Shown here: positions 34,013-46,164 of the stretch, piece after piece
How positions within the stretch are numbered: position 1 is the first letter of the stretch
Layout: each line of letters opens with the position of its first letter
NCBI GenBank assembly: GCA_028023455.1
Contig: JAQFVV010000072.1
Coordinates: forward strand, 4,656,214-4,720,213
Reading direction: 5' to 3'
DNA length: 64,000 nucleotides
DNA from: Epiperipatus broadwayi
Lineage: Eukaryota; Onychophora; Udeonychophora; Euonychophora; Peripatidae
Notes under the pieces: model-generated
The model's database searches: none
Seen by the model: the letters and a program-made list of their open reading frames with translations, nothing else
What the model was told of the DNA's origin: nothing
Position numbers and translations under genes: made by a program

Positions 34013-34175
34013 CAACACTCTTCATACAGTAGTGCCACTCAGTGCAAGCCAGAGTAATAAATGGATGCCAGAAGTCTTGTGCATAAAATCCCTATCTACT
34101 GCCTACTCATTCAATATCCCCAGACTAGTTTCTAGCTTGTGGCTTTTGTCAGTGAGGAGCCTTTGATTTGAGGTA
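34013..34175 (+). repeat. Dispersed V repeat
   Basis: Starts at about 'actcttcatacagtagtg' and runs through 'gccactcagtgc', 'aatggatgccagaag', 'gcataaaatccctatct' and 'ccccagactagtttct'. It matches 9373-9535 in reverse. The - strand carries a hammerhead-like core. Confidence 0.75.
34118..34157 (-). ncRNA. Hammerhead-like motif, C family (G8 mutated)
   Basis: On the - strand: CCTCA, then CTGACAA (usual G8 is A), helix AGC/GCT, GAAA, CTAGT, cleavage base C and TGGGG. Here stem I pairs well: A-T, C-G, T-G, C-G, C-G. The mutated core base argues against activity, but the stem I pairing supports the ribozyme reading of the family. Confidence 0.4.
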
Positions 34176-35518
34176 ATTTGTTTGCATGCCATGAGCTCCC
34201 TTCTGTCTAGGGATTGATGGGCTTCAGTCCCAAGCTGCCTTGTCCCCATTTAAGGCTATAGAGATAGAAAAGTGGGTATTCCTTCTGTCCAGGATTATTT
34301 CAGACAAGCAGCTATCATGTCCACAATTAAGCAGACTAGTGAATACAGAAGTGAGTCATAGTAAATTAGTAGACTGCAGCTGAAGTTGTTCCTTTGCCTT
34401 CTTTCATGGGAGCTTTGTATAACTCTCCAATACTTCATAAAAATATTAAAACAAGAACTAAAATGATCTTTTTATCATTCCTTTTATAGTTAGATTGCCA
34501 AGGTGATAAAAACACATTATAGACTGTTTTTCAATCTGTCTACATGTTTGAAGTTTTATCAAAAGTATGATTAGAAAAACTTGATTTCAATTAGCTTTAA
34601 TTCTTTGGAATTTTATAATCTACAAAAATTTTTAAAAATAGATAAAGGAAATGTATGCAAGCATTAATTAAAAGATTTCAAAAATAAATCATGCTTGTTT
34701 TTAAATTCAAAATCAGATTACAATATTAATTTATTTATCAGACCTTTTTAAATGTTTATTTATAACCAAATTTTATTTTAAATCCGGAGTTATTTACTAT
34801 GATTATTTTATTTCAGGAAATGTAGAAAATATCTACAAAAAATTTTCTGTGTTTATTTCTACTATTTATCCTTTACTTCATATATATGCACACACATAGT
34901 TATGTTGCTGCATGCCATGTAACCCAAATGGTTACAGTATATATATATATATGTTGATTTAAATATTTCCATTGATTGTTATTATAATAAAAATAGAAAT
35001 GAGGAAATCATATCCATGTAAATAGAGATAACCTTTAACCTTTGATGTTACTAAGAAAATTTCAATTATTAATAATTGATGATCCTCAAGGCTAAACAAG
35101 TTTTCTCATTAACTTAGGTTGCTCAGGAGTTCACATGACGTTCAGCACCAGAAGTGATGGATTAAAGCTGATTTATGGACTTAGAACTCTGAAATCCACA
35201 ACTCTTCTATTGCAATAAACCAAACAGAGCAAAAATGAATTAAAAAAAGGAAAAAATGTAGGACAAAATCTTAATGTTTCTTGATTATTTGTGTAAAATG
35301 TTTTAACTAACATCATGTCTTTAAAATTAAAAAGAAAGAAAAAAATAGTTATAAAAATAACTCTTTGAATAGAAAAACTACCAAGCACTTCATATTTCTG
35401 TTGACAGTAAGAACTTATACATGAATGCCACAGAGTAGCTGAAAAAAATTATGTTTTGCTACTTCACAATCAACCAGAAGCATTTTAAGATTTTATATTT
35501 GAATTGTCCTGTGTGATT
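34176..35518. other. Spacer, no gene seen
   Basis: AT-rich with a short (TA)n near 34940-34952. The - strand frame at 35173-35388 has no motif. Confidence 0.4.
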
Positions 35519-35650
35519 TAGTGCAGAGGTGAAATGGCAAACTTTGGAGATCAAGGTCTATTGATCATGGCCCAGTTTTGTCACTTCTGGTATTCAAACT
35601 CCTTATAAACTCCCAAGCAGTAAACAATTGATTCTCTTTTCCAAACTTGA
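35519..35650 (+). repeat. Dispersed S repeat
   Basis: Shares ordered words with 53815-53950 and 53965-54065 and, reversed, with 57240-57440 and 60100-60250: 'gtgcag.gg', 'aaatggca', 'ctcaaggtct', 'tgtcactt.tggt.ttcaaac' and 'ttataaactc'. SINE-like length, no coding capacity. The GAGTTCAAG word in some copies resembles a B box, but no tRNA fold is clear. Confidence 0.65.
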
Positions 35651-35939
35651 ATTAAACCTTGATTCACTCTTTTCATTATAGTCCAGGTAGTTTATAAGTT
35701 TTAGATGCCTAAATTAATTTTAAAGAACCATATTCTCTAAACAATTAAAATGGGCCTACACAAAAATAATATGATGAAAGTGAGCGGCATTATAGAAAAA
35801 GTTGAAAAATACTAATCTAAAAACTTCTTGAAGATTTTTGTTTAAGAATGTTTTGAAAAATTTATAGCTCTGTAAAATATATTCTAATTATCTTTGGGTG
35901 GGGGTGGGAGAACTTTCAAATTTTTGAATATAACTTTTA

Positions 35940-36525
35940 GTATGTTGTATTTTTATATTGGACTATTTCCATAATCTAATATGTATTATTGGATGTCTTT
36001 AGAAAAATTAACTTTATTTAAATATTCCAAATACATTCAACTGTTAGTAATAGCACATCAAACAGGTTAGCTGCTCACATAACAATGGCAAAAAATCTCA
36101 TAGTCAACCTAATGTGACTATACAATGTATGGAAACCACTAATCAACTTTGCTCTTAGGAAAAAGTAGAGAAATCAGGAGGAACTTCATAGATAAGTACA
36201 TGAAATTATTGCATACTGTTGCCTTTGGCAGGAAGACTCAGTCGGTTAGAGCATTACCTTAAAATTTAATACTCAATAATCTAAGGACCCAGATTCAAAT
36301 CCCATGCTAGTACTGTCACTGGTCAGGCCAGCAACACCTGAAGAAGAGGGGAGGCTAATACTTCTCAAAACGTTGTGCACATACTAACCTGTTTGTTGTG
36401 CTATTACTAACAGTTAAATGTATTTGGAATATTTAAATAAAGTTAAATTTTTCTAAAGACATTCAATACACATATTAGATGATGGAAATAGTCCAATATA
36501 AAAATATAACTAGAATACCATCATC
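35940..36525. repeat. Palindromic T element with internal tRNA-like segment (copy 2)
   Basis: Arms of roughly 130 bp: the left (about 35945-36070) has 'ttatattggactatttcc', 'aaatacattcaactg' and 'aacaggttag'; the right (about 36385-36525) has their complements. Between them lies a tRNA-like segment. Copy 1 at 17283 has the same arms. Confidence 0.8.
36228..36312 (+). repeat. tRNA-like segment inside T element
   Basis: ACTCAGTCGGTTAGAGC resembles a tRNA D arm/A box and GATTCAAATCCC a T arm/B box, about 45 bases apart. Pairing of an acceptor stem is not convincing, so this is a tRNA-derived pol III promoter-like segment and not a tRNA gene. Confidence 0.6.
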
Positions 36526-36785
36526 ATAAACCTTCAGAAAGACACTAACTTTTAGTATCTTTGAACAATTCGTGTAAAAATTATTTCGTTGTGTGTTCAA
36601 ATAAAAAAAAAAAAAGATTTCCAGATGTAATTTACTATTATTAAAATTATACAATCTTTATGAACTAATTAATAAAAATTGTCAATTAATTTTCTGCTTT
36701 TAAAATGATCCTGCCATTAATAGATATCATTAAAAAATGGTAGTTGTGTATAATCTTGATCTGGTTTTTTTTAATTATACAGATT

Positions 36786-36804
36786 CCCCCCCCCCCCCCC
36801 CCCC
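36786..36804 (+). repeat. Poly-C tract (19 C)
   Basis: Uninterrupted run of 19 C in AT-rich surroundings. A T run followed by an A run lies nearby at about 36910-36933. Confidence 0.95.
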
Positions 36805-37109
36805 AAGTATTTATTTCTGTTTTTGTTTTTTCAATTTTATTTTAACGAATATATGTTAGTTGTTAAGTTTTAAAAAATTAATAAATTGATTATAAATTCC
36901 ATTCACATCTTTTTTTTTTTTTAAAAAAAAAAAGTATTTATTTTATATAAATGTAAGTTTTTAAAACAGATGAAAAAAATTTTTTAAGGAAAGTATTGTA
37001 CTATGTTATATTAGACTTTGATCAGACTATCTTAGATTTTAAAACATTGTTAAAATATTTAAATACAGTATACATACTGCATAGATATTATTTATATATA
37101 TATAGCTCT

Positions 37110-37505
37110 AAGACTCGGCCACGTAACAGAAGAACAGTATAAAGACTTCAGACCATTCAATGAACTACAATGAAATGTATGAAGGACTCACAAGAGACAG
37201 TCGAAAATGAAACAAGTGGATGAAAAAACAAATAGATAACATTAACACCATCGAAAAAATTAAGGCTGAAGGACTCTGGGGTGGGCATATTATTGAAAGG
37301 AATGATGACAGAGGAACAGTTACAGTCTTAAATTGAATCCCAAGAGATTTAAAATATCTAGAAAGAGACTGTGTGTGGAATGGATGGATATATAAAAAAG
37401 AATGGTATGTGATATGGATAAGAGAGTCTACGAAGCGGAGAAACTGGATCAAATTTGGAAAAATCTCCATCCTGCAATAATGATCGAAAATCGTATCTAT
37501 GATAG
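37110..37505 (+). pseudogene. Diverged 5'-truncated RTE-like LINE tail
   Basis: Recognisable by the order 'agaagaacagtat.aagacttcagacc', the block for I.KIKAEGLWGGHI, 'cttaaattgaatcccaagaga', 'atggatggat' and 'ccatcctgcaataatgat'. Many stops and indels; it belongs to a different subfamily from the 2.6 kb element. A (GT)n tract follows at about 37533-37553. Confidence 0.7.
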
Positions 37506-37553
37506 TATTGCATAGATAAATGAATAATATTATAGTGTGTGTGTGTGTGTGTG

Positions 37554-39121
37554 AGTGCATGGCTTCTATTCTTTTTTGATATTTAATTCATCTAATTTTA
37601 TTTTTGATCAGCTGTTTTTCTAACGTTGAGTACTAATTAATTATTTTTAAAAAAATTTTTAGGCAAATTATCACTAGCCGCTATCAATACTTAATAAACC
37701 ATTTTTTAATTTGACATTGAAATTTTTTGATTTTTTGAAAGAAAGACTGCGAAGAGCTATTGTTTATAAACCCGTGAGTCCTCTATTTTCATAGTCAATT
37801 TTGTTGTTTTAAACACTCTAGCCCTGATGAGTCAGCGGTTACCCACTCTCTTGATAGATTCTTTCTCTCATCCACTTAACCTTTGCTACCACAATAGGAC
37901 ATGCAATCATATTAAAATAAAAATGAAATTATATAAAAGATAATAGTCCTCATACTGTTTCAGTTTGGTGAGTTTTGTTTGTTACCATCTCTATATGCCT
38001 TGCTCGGCTATTATTTAGAAGAATATAATGAAAAGCATATTAAAAAATGGAATTTTTTTCTACTACATTAAGGCTTTATAAATATTTGATAAAAAAGATT
38101 TTTTCTTTTTTTTTTAAAAAAAAAAGACTATTAATTATTCATAGTGAATTAAAGCTGCCTACATTTAATTAGTCTATTCTTTTTGTTCCTCTGGTCAGTC
38201 ATTCAGTGAATGGTATCTTTGATTTCTGGCGTTTTTTTTTTTTTTTTGAAAGCATCAATACATAATGGAACAACTCAAAGCTGATTTGAATTACATTTGA
38301 TATCCACGGTCACAAGCGGTGAACAAAAAATACAAGTCCTGCATATAATAGCTGTTGATATCAAATATACAGGCGTCTGTCTCGTTCACGCACACATTGT
38401 GTAAATTATGGATATGTTATAAAATATGTGTATATACAGTGTATTATTTGTTAATCAAATATTTACTGCAGAAAGATCTTAATTTAATTACTAAATTTTT
38501 TTTATCCCCTAATCAGATTCTTTCCTTATTTTTTCTTTATTTCAAAGTTTTCTCTTGAATCACTATGGAAACATTTTTTGTAGTTATATATATATTGTAA
38601 CGGAAATGGAGTTGTATAACTGATTGTTAATGAGCCAAATGTGTCAAATGTTAACCATAAATTCTCACTTATTATTGATATTCCCAAGTGACCACATTTA
38701 AGATTGATGATGATGATCAAGCATGTGTCCTTCCCCTTTTTCACTGCTCTTACACACTACACAAGCTATATTTCCTAAACATTATAATTTTCTGATAATC
38801 ACTTTTCTAAGTCATCCTCAAGATCGCTCCACATTGGTTGTTTAACTTAGAGATTCATAGTAATGACCGGAACTCAGATTGTCATTTTCCATCTCAGAAG
38901 TGCTATTTATGAACATAGACAGACCTCAACTCTACTATCCTAACAACATTCCAGTTAACATTATGGCAGTGGCAGAGTTTAGAGAATGGATTCATCCATG
39001 GTCCAGATAATGCTGATGATATATTTGAATGCCAAATATATTTGTGGAATGAAGTAGAGAACCAGAATGGCACACAACTACATGTTACTATTATCTTAGT
39101 AACAAAATTTATTTGACAACT
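37554..39121. other. Spacer, no gene seen
   Basis: AT-rich; T/A tracts at about 38100-38127 and a T run at about 38232-38247. No supported frame. Confidence 0.4.
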
Positions 39122-39140
39122 AGTGAAAAAAAAAATTATC

Positions 39141-39176
<36 letters not shown>

Positions 39177-39251
39177 GCTAATAATAATAATGATGATGAT
39201 GATGATGATGATGATAATCAGAATCATAACAACAACAACAACAACAACAAC

Positions 39252-39298
<47 letters not shown>

Positions 39299-39320
39299 CA
39301 GCAACAACAACCACAACATG
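39122..39320. repeat. Compound trinucleotide microsatellite (ACC/ACT/ATG/AAC/AAT)
   Basis: About 200 bp of phased triplets: CAC and TAC units, TAATAA, GATGAT, CAACAA, a long AATAAT run and CAACAA again. Both strands stay open and give poly-Asn, Thr or Val/Ile-like frames that are not genes. Confidence 0.95.
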
Positions 39321-40229
39321 CAAGAGATGTGTTTTGTAAAGAGTAGATAAACCAATCCAAAAATCACAACTATGTTTACATACAGAACACACTGATCCGG
39401 CATACTGTTAATTTGATGTTTTGAAGTGATGTATTTTGGATTCTTCTGCAGTAGAAAAAAACTAACATTTTTTCTAATTGTAATTTTCTATTATAGTCTA
39501 TCCTCAGCAATATCCTACCAATGTAAACTATTAACACTACATTTATTAAAGTGTCTTTGAAATAATCTTTACAATGTCTGCCTCTCATAATAAAATTATG
39601 TTCAAGTTCATAATTCACTATGAAATACTTTTTAGAATATACATATATCTGTGGGTGACATTTGCCAAACTACATACATAAGAAAGAACAATTGTCATAT
39701 AAGTGCTAGAAGAAATTAACATTAGCAAATTCTCCAGACAATAGGGCCACCTGTGTCAAGAAATGAACATATTAATGCAGGATAAACTTCCAACATCCTT
39801 AGCACTTACTCTTTATATTTTAGATACCGGCCATCAAATAAATTTCTCAAATACTAAAATCATATCCATATGTAACAATTATCATCAAAAGATATTTACG
39901 GATGCTAAAGAAATTTTTTTAAAAAACAAATTGTAATAAAATGTGATGAAACAATAAAATTACCATCCATATGGAAGAGTTTCATCACACAAATAAAAGG
40001 AAACCACTCAAATTTAAATCAAATTATTCAACAATCATGTGACACAATGATTGTTTCTGCAACACATGTCATTACTAATTTACCCAGTTGAGGATAACTG
40101 CTATCTTGTCGAAATGTTGGCATTTTTACTTTTAATTTTATTTTATTAAACATGTTAATTTTTCAAAATGCCTACAACATCCAAGTTGTGATGAGCATAC
40201 TCAATAAATTTCAAGAACAAACTGGATCT
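39321..40229. other. Spacer, no gene supported
   Basis: No motif-bearing frame. The element at 40230 is cut off at its left end, and the sequence here is presumably the older target DNA. Confidence 0.4.
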
Positions 40230-40858
40230 TCTGTTCAACTGGCAAAGTCTGTGGCATGGCAATTGGCCACAGAAAAAAAAAGCCCTGTGAATTCCTTGTC
40301 ACACCAACAGATTTTCTAGGAATACCATTATATAACTCAAAGACCTCAATTAACAGATATTTAAATAAATTAATTATAGAAAAGATAGCCACAAGGATAA
40401 ACAATTTCTCGTCATTAAAACTTTATGAAGTTACAAGGGCTAGAGTATTTAATGCCATAACAATGGGTATATTGAACTATTACACCCCATGGATTGACCT
40501 CTATAACACAACAAGTAAGATCTATAGAATGGCAAAGAAATATATATTGGGAAGGGCAACAAGTCTAGTTTCGATCTCAACATTACAGCTACCTATTAAT
40601 AAGAGAGGTCTCAACTTAATTGGCCTAAAAGAATATATTATGTTTATCAAAGCTAAGACATATATACATGTCATTAAAGATAAATGCTTTGACCCTCCAC
40701 TGATTGAAGTTAACATCTACCATGAAATAGGGAAAGAAAGGAGGTCCTTTTTTGCCAATCTGCGGATAGCATACAAGGATTTACAGGACAATCTAGACTT
40801 GATTAGTTTGGAAGGGGTTAAATATAGAGAGATAAAAAACCAGGGAAGTAATGCATGA
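40230..40858 (+). pseudogene. 5'-truncated Tx1-type LINE: polymerase thumb region
   Basis: The + frame 40256-40858 begins with an FLGIPLYNSK block and continues with RARVFNAITMGILNYY and NKRGLNLIGLKEY. These are the thumb/connection blocks that follow the palm in L1/Tx1-type enzymes and parallel the 'FLGFPIAKL' and 'KATLLNIIVFSRLNYYLP' blocks of the - strand element at 12836-16920. No catalytic Asp is present. A stop at 40858 separates it from the knuckle. Confidence 0.65.
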
Positions 40859-40900
40859 AGTATAGAAGGATTTTTATCTGGATTAAATATAAATAATATA

Positions 40901-41200
40901 TTGAAGAAATTACAACAGATATATGCACCACAATCATACATTAGGTTTACGTTTAGGTTCCTAAATGGGCTCCTTCCTACTAAGGCCCTGCTGAATAGTA
41001 GGCTCCATAGGGACTTGGAACCAATATGTGTATTATGTAAAATAAAGGAAGATAGCTTGTTGCACTTATTTGAGGAGTGTAAGGCTCTCTGGCACATTAG
41101 AAATAAAGTGCTTCATAAACCAGTAATAAACTTAAATAAAATAGTAAAAAGAAACTTTGTGAACTTTAATCTGCATAACACATTAGCAATAATACATTGA
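40901..41200 (+). pseudogene. Tx1-type LINE C-terminal zinc knuckle
   Basis: The frame contains RFLNGLLPTKALLNSRL followed by CVLCKIKEDSLLHLFEEC, a Cys-Cys-His-Cys knuckle equivalent to CHLC...H...C in the 12.8-16.9 kb element. About 40 bp and a stop separate it from the thumb part, so the copy is dead. Confidence 0.7.
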
Positions 41201-43051
41201 AGACAATATGGTCCATAAGATGTAATGTGATCTTTGATAATAAAAAGTATAACTGGTTAAAAAACCAGATAAAGATTGGAGCAAATACTTTAATCAATGC
41301 CTAAGATACCTACCGAAGATAATTATGGTCAAAATATGGTGTGGATGTATGCTGACACTATGTGAAGTGTGGGATTGATAATCTAAATCAAAATATTTAT
41401 AGAACACCTGGATATGCAGTGATGTTCTCTGCATTTGCATAGGGTAGTGTTTTTAAAGTAGAGTGAAATAATTATTATGTATATCTGATAGTTAAACCAT
41501 ATTATATTGATCCGGAGATGGATATAACATGATCTTCACTACAAGGGCGCCATCTAGGCATTTGAACCTAGAAAAATTTCTATAGTAGGCAGATATGTAA
41601 GTTTAAAAAAAAATTATTTTGGTTGATTCCGATCGTTAGCCCATTGTCACTAGCTCAGTGGAACAGCAGAGATTTATATTTTATAAATTCTTATCTAAAA
41701 ATAATTTTTAAAAAAGAATAAAATAAGCCACTGCCAGAAATTAACACACAAACATTTATTTACGCACATATATATATATATAAAATTTAACATTATTATT
41801 TTAGTATGTTTACATTTTAAAATTTAACACTATTTTTAACTTTTATTTTAGATTTTAATTTACATTTTAATTTTTACTAGTTTACATTTTAATTTTTTAT
41901 AAGTTCACACAGATGGATTTATAAATTTGTTTTATAATGTTGAGTATAGATCGATTACATAGATTACATGGTCAAAAACATTTCAAAATAAACATAAACG
42001 ATCAAAGTATAAAATCATTGGTGGAATTGCAGAGGTAAATTTATAAGAAACCCAATAGCATTCATCGTAAGATGCCGCATTGGCACCAATAACTTAAAAG
42101 ACATCCAAATAAATACATTTTAGATATAAATACATTATTTACCGAATGTCTATATATTTTGATCAAATATAAAAACCAAAAACATAATTAACCAGTAACG
42201 AACCCATGCAAGCGTCCATACCCAACTTAAATTTAATTAATTTTTATTTAGAGTGTTGAGCATGAATAGACTACATAGATTGCATTTGAAAAGAAAATAT
42301 TCTATCCTTGTTTAACCTTAGGCCAAAAGTTTGCAGTCAAACCAACTTCAATCCATCTGATATATCGATGTATTCAATGTAATACAACTATGACAGCACA
42401 AATAGGTTAAGAGAAGAAATTGCCTTTCGTCAGATAGGAATACTACATCTATCTGACGATAAGAGCAATAAAAAAAAACTCCATAGGAAAAGACTGCGGT
42501 CATTTTGCTGACTTATGATTGCATTCTCTAGGCAAAAAGAAAGTGTGCGGCGTGAAAAGCGATTCTGCCCATAGCGAATCTCGTACTACATCTACTAATT
42601 ACACCAATATATCCAATCCATTGACCTAATTCAACTGTGAAACAAATAACCTAAGATTACCCTCCCCTAATATAACTTTACAAATCTATATAGCCATTCA
42701 TGCCCGACTTAAGTTTAACATTTATATAATTTAATTTATCACAAAACAAAAATCATAAATAAAACTTAAAGAACAAAAAAAAAATGGAAATGATTTTACA
42801 AAAAAAAAGGAAATACATTAAATAAAATTATAACTAATTAATAAATAATTTAGTTTGGTCAGATAGGAATCTATTTCTATTTTTTTAAATATGGAAAGTT
42901 TTTAATTTAATGTTCATGAATTATCTAAAGTTCTTACGGTTTTAAAAGGTCCATAATTTGTAGTTGTTTGTAATTTTGAACGGGAATTTCCACGCCGTCC
43001 TGAATACATTGGTATCCAGTTAGCCGTTATTTTTTTATTTATCTGGAGGTA
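41201..43051. other. Spacer with diverged internal repeats
   Basis: No gene. Weakly similar passages recur: 'gttgagtatagatcgattacatagatt' type at about 41938-41970 and 42255-42285, and 'catgcaagcgtccataccc' at about 42208 resembling about 42685-42710. A short hairpin (GTCAGATAGGAAT and its complement) lies at about 42430-42465. Could be part of an unrecognised element linked to the direct repeats that follow. Confidence 0.4.
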
Positions 43052-43693
43052 TCCTTCATGTAGAAAAAATGATGTCATTTCTTCTTTTTTTTTAACAAAA
43101 CTGAAGGGATTGAAGAGTGCATCTTTTCAATCCCTTCTCCTTCAACTCCGCACCAACTTAACACATATCTGTCCTCTCTTCAATTTTCTTCACTCACTAA
43201 AAATTTTATTATCAAACTTTTTCTTTTATATGTAACTTTAGGATCCAATGGACATTACATCATTGATGATGATGATCCTTCCCTTGAGGTCCAATTTCCC
43301 ATGGATTTCTCTCATTTGCTATTAGTTTCTATTGTTTTCTTATCTGACCGATGCTTATACATTTAAATGCCCAAAGGCTAGTTCACTTTGACTAATTAAA
43401 ATAATCATTTCCATTTTTCAATACCATTAATTAATTTGTTTTCAAACTTAAAGATATATTTTTATCTCTAAATCTTTTTTAAGTTTTTGCTTTTACAATA
43501 CCTTTTCTATTTTTAATATAGTTTTATTTTAATAATTCTTTTCATCTGTGCGATTTTATATAGATATGAGTTTAGTATAGAATTTTAATTTTCAATTTTT
43601 AATTCTTAAAAAAAGAAGTTTTATTTGCGAACTTTTATTTTTTTCATGTTTAATAATAAAAAACAATGTAACATACGTATGTGCCTGTTACAA
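43052..43693 (+). repeat. ~640-bp direct repeat, copy 1
   Basis: Starts TCCTTCATGTAGAAAAAATG and ends ACGTATGTGCC.GTTACAA; nearly identical to 44458-45093. Near the start is a perfect-looking hairpin of GAAGGGATTGAA with TTTCAATCCCTTC. The inner TG...CA ends (TGTAG...TTACA) would suit a long terminal repeat, but no primer-binding site follows. A frame is open in copy 2 only. Confidence 0.85.
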
Positions 43694-44457
43694 ATCAATA
43701 AACTTGCTTAAAAAAAAAATAAACAAAAAAAAAAAATTTTACTTAGGGTTAGTAATTACGGTACACAATTAACGAAAACATTTACAAAAACATTCGGTTA
43801 GTAATTTGTAATTTTTACAAAGATTATATACAAAAAAAAAATGTTGACTATCATTTTTAAGGACCATTTACGTTCACCTCCTCCCCACAAGAGTTCTATT
43901 TTTTTATACATTTTATTTTTACACATGGCATGACAAGCAAATTTTATAAATTATTTATTTAAGAAGGTTGCACTGAGGTAAATATGTTTTAAGGAATAGT
44001 GGGTTTAAACGTGTATATTTGCAGCACAATTATAAATACCACCAACTTATTTATGACTGATTGAAATGCATATGTAGGGTTACACTGAAGTAACTCCCAA
44101 AGGTACTCATCATAAGGTACCACATTTCGATCATAAACTTGCATGGCTGTGCACGCCTATACACGTTAAAGCATAATATATATTAACAAAAAAAAACAAA
44201 CATATTAGTTGCAACCTTTTGACTTTCTTTTTAGCAAAACACAATTTAAAATTATTAATATTTTCTCGTGTTTAATATATGTGCAATTTTTTTCTGGCAG
44301 TACTTTTATAAGATTTAAAGTATACGACTTTATGTGAACAGATAAAAATATCTCACTTTGACAAAAGAAATTTACTCAGGGTATACGTGGTTTATTAATG
44401 GATCGGCCCACGTTTGGTGGCCAGTTATAACGATCTGAGATATTTTACTGTAGCTGG
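43694..44457. other. Sequence between the ~640-bp direct repeats
   Basis: About 764 bp, AT-rich, with A runs. No primer-binding site, polypurine tract or gag/pol frame is visible. The words 'acttgcatgg' and 'acgccta' loosely recall the 42.2 kb passage. Confidence 0.45.
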
Positions 44458-45093
44458 TCCTTCATGTAGAAAAAATGATGTCATTTCTTTTTTTTTTTAA
44501 CAAAACTGAAGGGATTGAAGAGTGCGTCTTTTCAATCCCTTCTCCTTCAACTCCACACCAACTTAACACATATCTGTCCTCTCTTCAATTTTCTTCACCC
44601 ACTAAAAATTTTATTATCAAACTTTTTCTTTTATATGTAACTTTGGGATCCAATGGACATTACGTCATCGATGATGATGATCCTTCCATTGAGGTCCGAT
44701 TTCCTGATGGATTTCTCTCATTTGCTATTAGTTTCTATTGTTTTCCTAACTGACCGATGCTTATACATTTAAATGCCCAAAAGCTAGTTCACTTTGACTA
44801 ATTAAAATAATCATTTCCATTTTTCAATAACATTAATTAATTTGTTTTCAAACTTAAAGATATATTTTTATCTCTAAATCTTTTTTAAGTTTTTGCTTTT
44901 ACAATACCTTTTCTATTTTTAATAAAGTTTTATTTTAATAATTTTTTTCATCTGTGCGATTTTATATAGATACGAGTTTAGTATAGAATTTTAATTTTCA
45001 ATTCTTAAAAAAAAGAAGTTTTATTTGCGAACTTTTATTTTTTTCATGTTTAATAATAAAAAACAATGTAACGTACGTATGTGCCCATTACAA
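44458..45093 (+). repeat. ~640-bp direct repeat, copy 2
   Basis: Second copy of the 43052 repeat, with scattered substitutions. A 92-codon frame at 44475-44753 is open here but interrupted in copy 1 and contains no known domain; its Asp run comes from a GATGATGATGATCC word. I do not regard it as a gene. Confidence 0.85.
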
Positions 45094-46164
45094 TATGGTT
45101 TATTTGTAAAAAGTGTATATAAAATTTGTGTTATTTTATTAAACATGTTTATTCCTGAAAATATGATTTTTTGCTCATGAAAACATTCATTTCAACACAT
45201 TCACACATACTTATATATATATTAAAAGGAAGTTGCCTTGACAACAGTTTGAAATTGTTGATTGTTATTGATATTGGGATTGTCTAAATGTTGACTTGTT
45301 TTTAATGATATATATATATATTGTAATATAATCAAAATAAAGCATAAATATAATATGTAATCAAATCACATGATTGGATTGCCTCACATTGGACTAACAT
45401 TTTTTAAAAAAATTAAAAAGAGACTAAATGATGATATTGCATAAATGAAATAAAATAATATGGCAAACAAGCAGCAGTTTTTAGTGACTGAATTTAAATA
45501 AGATACTGTTTAATCTAAAATTTGAAGATATCATCATTATCAAGCAAATCAAATATTTTGAGAGGTCACTAGAATGAGAACAATCATTAATTCTTCTTCC
45601 TATGCATTTTTACATCCTATATAATATATGAGCATATGCTGTATGAGAACTGAACAATTGCTAAGATCTTTAAGCTAATAAGCTCAGGCCTTATAATAAT
45701 ATGACTATATTAGACAAAATTAACAAGTAATAAAATATATAAATAACGACTGTAAACTTTAAATGTGATTTTTAGCCTATTTGTACAATTGGTATAATTC
45801 TAAAGAAAATGAAATAGAATTCACACACGTGGCAATTTCCATTATTGTCTGTTTATTTTCTGGATAGGAAAAGATTGTTTAATATATGTGTACAAAAGTA
45901 AAGATACAAATATTTAAAAAGCATTAAAATAAATTCACCACAATACAATTAAAATGATAATTAATAATTTTATTAATTAGTAGTAATAAAAAATAAAACT
46001 AAACATCTAATAAAATTATTCTCAATAATACAAATAAATTATTCTACCCTGATTCTGATTTATTTTAAATTCTCATATATATATATCATTTCAATAGATA
46101 AGCCTGTATTTCAGTTATTACATGTAGAGATGTCTTCCCATCCCTCATATATGTATTAAATGGA
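45094..46164. other. Spacer, no gene seen
   Basis: AT-rich, with short (TA)n runs. Nothing supported. Confidence 0.4.

Noticed and set aside
36338-36371. Hammerhead in the T element (CTGAAGA ... CAAAAC)
   Set aside because: The G before AAA is not in place and stem II is irregular; kept only as a remark.
39120-39392. Poly-Asn, Thr, Val and Tyr frames
   Set aside because: Same reason: a compound trinucleotide microsatellite.
44475-44753. 92-codon frame in the second direct repeat
   Set aside because: Its counterpart in the first copy is interrupted and it has no known domain.
43052-45093. Complete LTR retrotransposon
   Set aside because: No primer-binding site, polypurine tract, gag or pol frame, or target duplication could be seen.
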